From an uncultured Spirochaetota bacterium (lineage in GTDB: Bacteria; Spirochaetota; UBA4802; UBA5368): DNA of 10,456 nt. The notes beneath the pieces are model-generated. The model was not told where the DNA came from. It searched no databases and saw only the letters and a list, made by a program, of their open reading frames with translations. The stretch lies in contig CALMJO010000709.1 in NCBI GenBank assembly GCA_937864375.1, positions 1 to 10,456 on the forward strand. Direction: 5' to 3'. Shown here one piece after another: positions 5,090-10,456 of this stretch; within the stretch, counting starts at the first letter, position 1, and each line of letters begins with the position of its first letter. The position numbers and the translations under genes were made by a program.

Positions 5090-7171
5090 ATGCCTTTACA
5101 GAAAGTAAGAAACATTGGGATCGCGGCGCACATCGACGCGGGAAAGACCACCGTGACCGAGCGTCTGCTGTACTTCACCGGCACCACGCGCAAGCTCGGC
5201 GAGGTGCACGACGGCGCGGCGACCATGGACTTCATGAAGCAGGAGCAGGAGCGCGGCATCACCATAGCCTCGGCGGCGATTTCCTGCATGTGGAAGGACC
5301 ACCATGTGAACATCATTGACACCCCAGGGCACGTGGACTTCACGGTGGAGGTCGAGCGAAGCCTGCGCGTGATTGACGGCATGATAGGCCTTTTCTGCGC
5401 CGTGGCGGGCGTCGAGCCGCAGAGCGAGACCGTGTGGAACCAGGCGGACCGCTACAAGGTGCCGCGCATCGCGTTCGTGAACAAGATGGACCGCGTGGGC
5501 GCCGACTTTGGCGAGTGTGTCGCACAGATGGAAAAGTACCTGGACGCCAATCCCGTCCCCATGCAGGTGCCCATAGGAGCCGAGGAGGATTTCCAGGGCG
5601 TGATCGACATCGTGGAGCGCAAGGCCATCGTCTTCAAGGACATGGAGCGGCTCGTGATAGACGTGCCCGAGGAATTCCGGCAGAACTGCGAAGATGCGCG
5701 CAGGCACCTGGTCGAAAAGCTCGCCGACTTCGACGAGAAGATCGGTGACCTCTACCTGAACGAACAGGACGTTCCCGCCGAGCTGATCAAGAGCGCGACG
5801 CGATTCGCCACCCTCAACATGATATTCACGCCCGTCTTCTGCGGCGCCGCCTACAAGAACAAGGGCATACAGCTGCTCCTGGACGCGATCCTGGACTACC
5901 TTCCCAACCCGATCGACAAAGGGGCTGTGGTGGGCCTCGACATGAAGGACGAGTCGAAGAGCCACGCGCGGCACCCGCTGGCAAGCGATCCCTTCTGCGC
6001 GATCGCCTTCAAGCTCATCCATGACCCCTACGTGGGCCAGCAGACTTTCATCCGCATCTACTCGGGCAAGCTCGAGAGCGGCATGCAGGTATTCAACGCG
6101 TCAAAGAACGAGTACGAGCGCATCGGCCGCATCCTGCGCATCCACGCCAAGGAGCGCGAGGAAATATCCTCGGCGGGTCCCGGCGACATCGTGGCCCTGA
6201 TCGGCATGAAGTACACCAAGACCGGCGATACCCTGTGCGACTCGAGCCATCCGGTGGTGCTCGAGTCCATCTATATTCCGCCCGCGGTCATAGACCTCAA
6301 GGTCACTCCTCCTACGAAGAAAGAGGAGGAGAAGCTCGGGATCGCGCTGCGAAAGCTGGCCATGGAGGACCCGTCCTTCAAGGTGCGCGTGGATGACGAG
6401 ACGAACGAGACCATCATTTCTGGCATGGGCGAGCTCCACCTGGAGATCATCGTCGACCGCCTCAGGACCGAATTCAACGTGGAAGCGATTGTGGGCGAGC
6501 CCTCCGTCGCGTTCCGCGAAACGATCACCAGCGAGGCGGAGAACAACACGAAGTTCGCCAAGCAGACCGGCGGTCGCGGCCAGTACGCGCATGTCGTACT
6601 GCGCATTGAACCCAATAAGGGCAAGGGCTTCGAGTTCGTCGATCACATCAAGGGCGGCGTTATTCCGCAGGAGTTCATTCCCTCCATAAAGAAGGGGATC
6701 GATGCGGCCCTGGACGATGGCATACTCGCTGGGTTCCCCGTGGTTGACGTGCGCGTGGTCGTCATAGACGGCAGCTACCACGACGTGGACTCGTCGGACA
6801 TGGCGTTCCGCACCTGCGGCTCCATCTGCTTCAAGGAGGCCTTCAGGAAGGCGGGGCCCATCCTGCTCGAGCCGCAGATGAAGATCGAGATCAACACCCC
6901 GGACGATCACATCGGGGAGGTAATCGGCGACCTCAACCGGAGGCGCGGACGCGTGGAGTCAATGCGCCGCTTCCGCAAGGGCGCGCAGAAGGTGAACGGC
7001 TTCGTGCCGCTCATGGAGATGTTCGGGTACGCGACCCAGCTCAGGAGCATCACGAGCGGGCGCGCGAATTATTCCATGGAGTTCTCCAACTACGTGCCGC
7101 TGCAGAAGGACGTCCAGGAGAAGGTTTTGAAGCAGATGCAGGAGAAAAAGCTGCAGAAGGCGAAGGCCTGA
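5090..7171 (+). CDS. fusA: Translation elongation factor G (693 aa)
   Basis: GTPase that moves tRNA and mRNA through the ribosome after each peptide bond, or in some paralogues splits ribosomes for recycling. Full length for the family. The G domain has AHIDAGKTT (13-21), switch I ERGITI (54-59), DTPGHVDF (77-84) and NKMD (131-134); AYKNKG and domains II-V follow. Domain IV is complete, with SYHDVDSS at 562-569. The ATG at 5090 has AGGAG 7 nt upstream; the in-frame ATG at 5018 lies inside the leader hairpin and is unlikely. It is not next to rpsL, rpsG or tuf, so it is outside the usual str operon. GATMDFM (42-48), ITIASAA (57-63) and AYKNKGIQLLLDAI resemble the spirochaete/planctomycete/delta (spd) EF-G1 group; that subtype call is from memory of the family. 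Confidence 0.97.
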   Translation: MPLQKVRNIGIAAHIDAGKTTVTERLLYFTGTTRKLGEVHDGAATMDFMKQEQERGITIASAAISCMWKDHHVNIIDTPGHVDFTVEVERSLRVIDGMIGLFCAVAGVEPQSETVWNQADRYKVPRIAFVNKMDRVGADFGECVAQMEKYLDANPVPMQVPIGAEEDFQGVIDIVERKAIVFKDMERLVIDVPEEFRQNCEDARRHLVEKLADFDEKIGDLYLNEQDVPAELIKSATRFATLNMIFTPVFCGAAYKNKGIQLLLDAILDYLPNPIDKGAVVGLDMKDESKSHARHPLASDPFCAIAFKLIHDPYVGQQTFIRIYSGKLESGMQVFNASKNEYERIGRILRIHAKEREEISSAGPGDIVALIGMKYTKTGDTLCDSSHPVVLESIYIPPAVIDLKVTPPTKKEEEKLGIALRKLAMEDPSFKVRVDDETNETIISGMGELHLEIIVDRLRTEFNVEAIVGEPSVAFRETITSEAENNTKFAKQTGGRGQYAHVVLRIEPNKGKGFEFVDHIKGGVIPQEFIPSIKKGIDAALDDGILAGFPVVDVRVVVIDGSYHDVDSSDMAFRTCGSICFKEAFRKAGPILLEPQMKIEINTPDDHIGEVIGDLNRRRGRVESMRRFRKGAQKVNGFVPLMEMFGYATQLRSITSGRANYSMEFSNYVPLQKDVQEKVLKQMQEKKLQKAKA

Positions 7172-7192
7172 CGGATTTTCCGTCCCGGACCT

Positions 7193-7235
7193 GAAAGGGC
7201 CGTGCGCGCGATGCGTGTCACGGCCTTTCTGTTTT
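7193..7235 (+). terminator. Rho-independent terminator after fusA
   Basis: GAAAGGGCCGTG (7193-7204) pairs with CACGGCCTTTC (7219-7229) with one bulged G, then TGTTTT. It begins 22 nt after the EF-G stop. The right arm contains the stop codon (7218-7220, read on the minus strand) of the convergent Nudix gene, so the two transcription units share this structure. No T-run appears on the minus-strand side. Confidence 0.78.
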
Positions 7236-8237
7236 CATGTACCCCAGGCTCAGGAAATAATTGATCTTGTCGTAGAAAAATATGATCCGGTTGTTGAGCT
7301 CGAGCGTCGTGTAGATTTCGATGGGGGTGAGAAAAATCCGCTCGCGCACCAGCCGGAGCCAGAGCGATTTGCGCGAGAGCGCGACCGCCGTGATCGCCTC
7401 GGGCAGTCCTATCCCCAGATCCCGGAGCCTGTCGCCCGCCTCGATGAACTCTTCCACGCCCAGCGTGTCGGTCCCCCGGGTGAGCCAGTACTGTATGCCG
7501 CGCAGCACGTTGAGATTGAGGGCGCGCAGCTCGCCCATGTGAGGGGAGAGCGCGGGGAACCTTCGCTCGATCTCTTTCGCCCACTCGTCGGTCACCGCGT
7601 GTATGCTTTTCTCTATGAATTTCACGAGCACGTTGGAGAGAAACGCGTAATGCTCGTCCTCGCCGGGTATGATTTCGCTGGGAGGACCGGTCTCCGGGAA
7701 GAGGTGCCGGAAAGAGTCCACCATGGTCCAGGAGTCGGTGTACAGTTCGACGTAGATCCCGACGGCCTTTTCGTTTGACGACCAGGCGAGGGGAGGAAGG
7801 TCCCCGATCGGGAAAAAGGCCGCGTCGGATGCGTCGTCCCCCGGGCGCACGCTCCCGCCGGTCATGCGCGCCTCGTAGGTGACGATGGCCAGGCTCCCGT
7901 AGAAATAATTTTCCACGGTGTCCACGTCGATCAGTCGGACTATCTCGCCCCTGACGCCCGCCTCCTCCTCGAGCTCCCTGAGCGCCGCGTCCCGTATCTC
8001 CTCGCCGCTCTCGGCGAAGCCGATGGGAAGGCACCACATGTCCCTGTACGGGTCCTTCTTCCGCCTGACGAGCAGCACCTCGCGCCTGTCGTTGACGACG
8101 ATGGTGCTCGCGACCGGCAGGGGATTTTCGTAGAAGATGCTGCCGCAGCGGGGACAGTAATCCCTCATTTTGCCCTCGAGCTCCCTGCGGGCGATGTCTT
8201 TTCCGCAGTAGCAGCAGTAGCGCATGGGCTTCTTCAT
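7218..8237 (-). CDS. Zinc-ribbon Nudix hydrolase with C-terminal helical domain (339 aa)
   Basis: Nudix enzymes split nucleoside diphosphates linked to another group. Residues 8-31 form a zinc ribbon (C8xxC11 and C28xxC31). The Nudix domain (about 40-165) has a complete box: G73-x5-E79-x7-R87-E88-L-x-E91-E92-x-G94-V, so it should be active. No SQPWPFP-type motif of NADH pyrophosphatase NudC is seen, and the substrate is unknown. Residues about 195-335 form an extra, mostly helical region (TDEWAKEIERRF 216-227, FIEAGDRLRDLGIGLPEAIT 264-283, LELNNRIIFFYDKINYF 312-328), whose pattern recalls the RsbRD-N/globin-like sensor helices; this is tentative. Its ATG overlaps the methyltransferase stop as ATGA, with GGGGGAAG just upstream, indicating translational coupling. 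Its stop lies in the shared terminator hairpin. Confidence 0.88.
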   Translation of the reverse strand: MKKPMRYCCYCGKDIARRELEGKMRDYCPRCGSIFYENPLPVASTIVVNDRREVLLVRRKKDPYRDMWCLPIGFAESGEEIRDAALRELEEEAGVRGEIVRLIDVDTVENYFYGSLAIVTYEARMTGGSVRPGDDASDAAFFPIGDLPPLAWSSNEKAVGIYVELYTDSWTMVDSFRHLFPETGPPSEIIPGEDEHYAFLSNVLVKFIEKSIHAVTDEWAKEIERRFPALSPHMGELRALNLNVLRGIQYWLTRGTDTLGVEEFIEAGDRLRDLGIGLPEAITAVALSRKSLWLRLVRERIFLTPIEIYTTLELNNRIIFFYDKINYFLSLGYMKTERP

Positions 8238-9106
8238 GGTCTTCCCCCGGCAGGCGCCTCCATGGTGCAGATGAACACGCCGTCGTCCTTGTTGAACGCC
8301 ACGCTCCCGTTGGTCTTCGCGCAGTCGAACACCTTCGCGCTGATGCATTTTTCGATGTCGATGATGCGGCCGGGATGGCGGTCCATGACTTCCTTATATA
8401 TGAGGGCGCGTTTTTTTTCAAGATAGTAAATACAGTCCTCCAGGTGCTCCGCCCCGAACACCATGGAGTTTTTGTAGGCGATCCGCTCGACGTTGCCGAA
8501 CCATGGGCCAAGGAGCTCGAGCCCGTTTTCCACGGAGAAGGCGGCAAAGAGCCTGCACAGCGCGGTCTGTCCGGGCACCTCGATCCGGAGCTTGCTCATG
8601 CAGCCGCGCACGAAGGAGATGGCTTCTTCCAGCGAATGTTCGCTGTGGGTGATCGCGATGAAGATGCCGCCCGGGGCGAGCAGGCGCGCCACCTGGGGAA
8701 CGATGTGGGGGAAAAAGTAGAGAGAGTAGCTCGACAGGACCAGGCCGTAGCTCCCGCTCGCCATGCCGCGGGCGAGGTCGACGGAGCCCCTGATGAACGA
8801 TCCGCGGTAATTGATTGCCGAGACCGTGTCGAGGTAGGCGTGCTCGTAGTTGTCCACGAGGTCGATGCCCGTGATCAGGGCTTCGGGATCGAGGAGGCCC
8901 TTGAGCTTCTCGATGAAGAAGCCGTACCCGCAGCCCAGGTCCAGCACCGAGCGCACGCTTGAGAGGTCCAGGTGCCTGAGGGCTATGTCGCGGATGTCCC
9001 GCCGGTTCGTCGAGTATGTTTTGATTATATGCTTGGTGACGAGCAGGTCGTGCACGTTTTCATAGGTCCTGCGTATGTCCCCCGGGGTGTAGATTTCGTC
9101 CTTCAT
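8234..9106 (-). CDS. Class I SAM-dependent methyltransferase (290 aa)
   Basis: Transfers a methyl group from S-adenosylmethionine to an unknown substrate. It has the Rossmann motif I VLDLGCGYG (54-62), the acidic residue after strand 2 (D82 in TGIDLVDN), a post-II segment LVLSSYSLYFFPH (123-134) and LLAPGGIF (142-149). This is the UbiE/Methyltransf_11-like arrangement. Residues about 1-50 form a helical cap that may shape the substrate site. After about residue 215 comes a tail I do not recognise (HLEDCIYYLEKKRALIYKEV, 221-240, probably helical), which is longer than the core family needs. No membrane helix. The Shine-Dalgarno site (GGGGAA) is modest. Overlapping its end by 4 nt, the Nudix gene is almost certainly its operon partner, hinting at a shared small-molecule or nucleotide pathway. 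Confidence 0.88.
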   Translation of the reverse strand: MKDEIYTPGDIRRTYENVHDLLVTKHIIKTYSTNRRDIRDIALRHLDLSSVRSVLDLGCGYGFFIEKLKGLLDPEALITGIDLVDNYEHAYLDTVSAINYRGSFIRGSVDLARGMASGSYGLVLSSYSLYFFPHIVPQVARLLAPGGIFIAITHSEHSLEEAISFVRGCMSKLRIEVPGQTALCRLFAAFSVENGLELLGPWFGNVERIAYKNSMVFGAEHLEDCIYYLEKKRALIYKEVMDRHPGRIIDIEKCISAKVFDCAKTNGSVAFNKDDGVFICTMEAPAGGRP

Positions 9107-9140
9107 GAAGTTCCCCGCATTGAATACATATCAAAATTTA

Positions 9141-9348
9141 CGGGAAATTTCAAGGAGGACATGGAAAAACGGCAACAGCAAGGGAGATGGGGAGATGAAG
9201 GCGAACGGCGATGGAAGAGATAAAGGCGTTGGGAGAGATTGTTGAGGAATGGAATCGATATGCATCTTTAGATTGCTTTTTCCTGTAGAACCCCCCAATC
9301 CTTTATCCCCCTCATCTCCTCCATCTCCATATCCCCCATTCTTACACG
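9141..9348 (+). repeat. Dispersed inverted-repeat element, copy 3 (subfamily B)
   Basis: Starts CGGGAAATTTCA and contains ACGGCAACAGC as in copies 1 and 2. It has a purine-rich left arm (GGGGAGATGAAGGCGAACGG, then GATGGAAGAGATAAAGGCGT), a roughly 60-nt centre and a pyrimidine-rich right arm (CCAATCCTTTATCCCCCTCA, then TCTCCTCCATCTCC), ending CATTCTTACACG. The arms are imperfect reverse complements. The centre differs from copies 1 and 2 but matches copy 4 (GATTGTTGA..., GAATCG.TATG), which defines a second subfamily. Its left end is 35 nt upstream of the methyltransferase start, so that gene's promoter may overlap it. Confidence 0.85.
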
Positions 9349-9382
9349 TCCTTGCCGTTAAGCGATGCTGAGAGTAAGTTCG

Positions 9383-9582
9383 CGGGAAATTTCAGGGATG
9401 GATTCAGGAAAGGAAAAGGGGATGGAAGAGATGAAGGCGAACGGCGATGGAAGAGATAGAGGCGTTGGGACCGATTGTTGAAAAAAGAATCGCTATGTGC
9501 TTCCAGAATACTATTTTAAGAAGACCCGCCAATCCGTTATCCCCCTCATCTCTTCTATCCCCCCATCTCCCATTCTTACACG
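9383..9582 (+). repeat. Dispersed inverted-repeat element, copy 4 (subfamily B)
   Basis: About 200 nt in the same orientation as copy 3, 242 nt further right, beginning CGGGAAATTTCAG and ending CATTCTTACACG. It lacks the CGGCAACAGC box of the other copies but keeps both arms: GGGATGGAAGAGATGAAGGC on the left is nearly the reverse complement of CCTCATCTCTTCTATCCCCC on the right. The left arm contains the duplicated block GATGGAAGAGAT (9421-9432 and 9445-9456). It ends 17 nt from the feoB stop, so feoB mRNA would run into it. Confidence 0.85.
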
Positions 9583-9597
9583 CCTTGTCATAAGGCG
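9581..9597 (-). other. Small stem-loop after feoB
   Basis: CGCCTT (9581-9586) and AAGGCG (9592-9597) are perfect inverted repeats around five bases, just beyond the feoB stop and touching the end of repeat copy 4. No T-run follows in the direction of feoB transcription, so it is at most a partial terminator, perhaps acting with the repeat. Confidence 0.4.
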
Positions 9598-9599
9598 CT

Positions 9600-10414
9600 T
9601 CACAGTCCCAGTAAGAGCCCGGCCCTGTACACGATGAAGGACACGGTCCACGCGAACGCCAGCTGGTAGACGATCGAGAACACCGCCCAGCGCCACCCGG
9701 CCTCCCGCCCGATCGCGGCGATGGTCGCCACGCACGGGACGTACATGAGCACGAAAAGCATGAAGACGTACGCGGCAAGGGGCGTTATGCGATATTCAAG
9801 GCGGGAGAGCGATTCCTGCAGGGAGCGCTCGGCCGCGTCGCGGCTTCCCCCGGTCGGTGCGTGGTAGAGTACGCCCATGGTGCTCACCACGACCTCCTTG
9901 GCGACGAAGCCCGTGAGAAGCGACACGCCCATCTGCCACGTGAACCCCAGGGGTTCCAGCACCGCGTGCACCGCCTTGCCTATTCTCCCGATCGCGCTGT
10001 ACTCCTTTTCCCGGGCGGACCTGTCGCGGAAAAGCTCCTCCTCGGCCGCCGCATGCGCGCTTTTCAGGGAGGCGAGCTCATCGGTCCCGCGCGCGGCGGC
10101 CTGCCGCGATTCGAACTCGGCGGCTATTTTCGCGGACCGTTCCTGGAAGCGCTGTTCTATCTCCGGCGACCGGGGATACGTGCCCAGCGCCCATATGATC
10201 ACGGAGAAGGCGAGGATGATTCCCCCCATCTTGCGGATATACTGGGAGGCACGGTCCCACATGTGCAGCGCCGTGGCCTGCAGTGTGGGCACGCGGTAGG
10301 GTGGGAGCTCCATCACGAAGGGCGCGGACTTGTTCCTGAAAAACAGGCGGCGATGCAGGCGCGCCGAAAGAAAGGCGAAGGCGATCCCCGCCGCGTAAAT
10401 GCTCAGTATTACCG
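9600..10414 (-). CDS. feoB: Ferrous iron transporter FeoB, C-terminal part (partial, 270 residues)
   Basis: FeoB imports Fe(II) across the cytoplasmic membrane. This is the 3' part of the gene, holding transmembrane core only; the N-terminal GTPase is lost beyond the contig end. Fragment numbering starts at 10412. MELPPYRVPT (34-43), GFVAKEVVVST (168-178) and YVPCVATI (224-231, with the conserved Pro-Cys) are FeoB hallmarks. The hydrophobic helices and the final VSFIVYRAGLL segment also fit. Between helices, residues about 82-137 are a charged, Ala/Glu/Arg-rich stretch likely to form a coiled coil, a region that varies among FeoB proteins. The frame continues to the right of 10316 (VILSIYAAGIAFAFL), so any internal start is false. 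The genomic sequence ends at 10414, where adapter begins. Confidence 0.95.
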
Positions 10415-10456
10415 CTGTCTCTTATACACATCTGACGCTGCCGACGAATAGAGAGG
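10415..10456. other. Illumina Nextera (Tn5) adapter and index, not genomic
   Basis: 10415-10433 is the 19-bp Tn5 mosaic end as read outward (CTGTCTCTTATACACATCT). 10434-10447 (GACGCTGCCGACGA) is the rest of the reverse complement of the Nextera read-1 transposon adapter. 10448-10455 (ATAGAGAG) is the reverse complement of the i5 index CTCTCTAT (index 502), and the last G is the first base of the P5-side sequence. Translations across it give the artefact peptides CLLYTSDAADE and MCIRDS, which contaminate protein databases. Confidence 0.98.

Noticed and set aside
5096..6022. Minus-strand ORF of 308 codons opposite fusA
   Set aside because: His/Val/Leu-rich antisense shadow of the EF-G frame, a common effect in GC-rich genes; it has no motifs.
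7090..8547. Long minus-strand ORF overlapping the Nudix and fusA ends (485 codons)
   Set aside because: It is an Arg/Gly-rich out-of-frame reading across three well-supported features; the Nudix and methyltransferase frames carry complete motifs instead.
10078..10456. ORFs ending in CLLYTSDAADE or starting MCIRDS
   Set aside because: Their ends are translations of the sequencing adapter, and the rest are shadows of feoB.

Overview
The window looks like a contig end from a GC-rich, Gram-negative-type bacterium, probably from a metagenome. The lone elongation factor G resembles the subtype found in spirochaetes, planctomycetes and some deltaproteobacteria. With the exported TPR protein and a GAF-GGDEF protein, a spirochaete-like host is my best guess, but this is inference. 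Strong Shine-Dalgarno sites (GGAGG, GAGGAG, AGGAG) precede most genes and set the starts given here. There are no rRNA or tRNA genes, CRISPR arrays or recognisable transposases.

Layout. 71-719: two copies of an imperfect inverted-repeat element (about 174 bp each) flank a short unit with its own promoter, a structured leader and a 45-codon arginine/lysine-rich ORF. 726-1736 (-): cytoplasmic GAF-GGDEF diguanylate cyclase with an intact active site and product-inhibition site. 1737-2306: gene-free stretch with nested hairpins and a good sigma70-type promoter. 2307-3869 (+): apparent operon of a membrane-anchored sialidase-like (Asp-box) propeller protein and two single-helix membrane proteins of 37 and 36 residues. 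4296-4829 (+): small exported TPR protein. 4851-7171 (+): EF-G behind a leader of over 200 nt with a terminator-like hairpin, followed by a true terminator. 9106-7218 (-): translationally coupled pair of a SAM-dependent methyltransferase and a zinc-ribbon Nudix hydrolase with an extra helical C-terminal domain. 9141-9582: two more copies of the inverted-repeat element. 10414-9600 (-): 3' part of feoB. 10415-10456: Nextera (Tn5) adapter plus index, which is not genomic.

Working together: most transcription units look independent. The two supported multi-gene units are the propeller/mini-protein operon and the methyltransferase-Nudix pair. The points most worth a second look are the four-copy repeat family in two tandem pairs, the tiny genes, the Nudix-helical fusion, the fusA leader, and the adapter at the right end, which must be trimmed before anything is concluded about that terminus.
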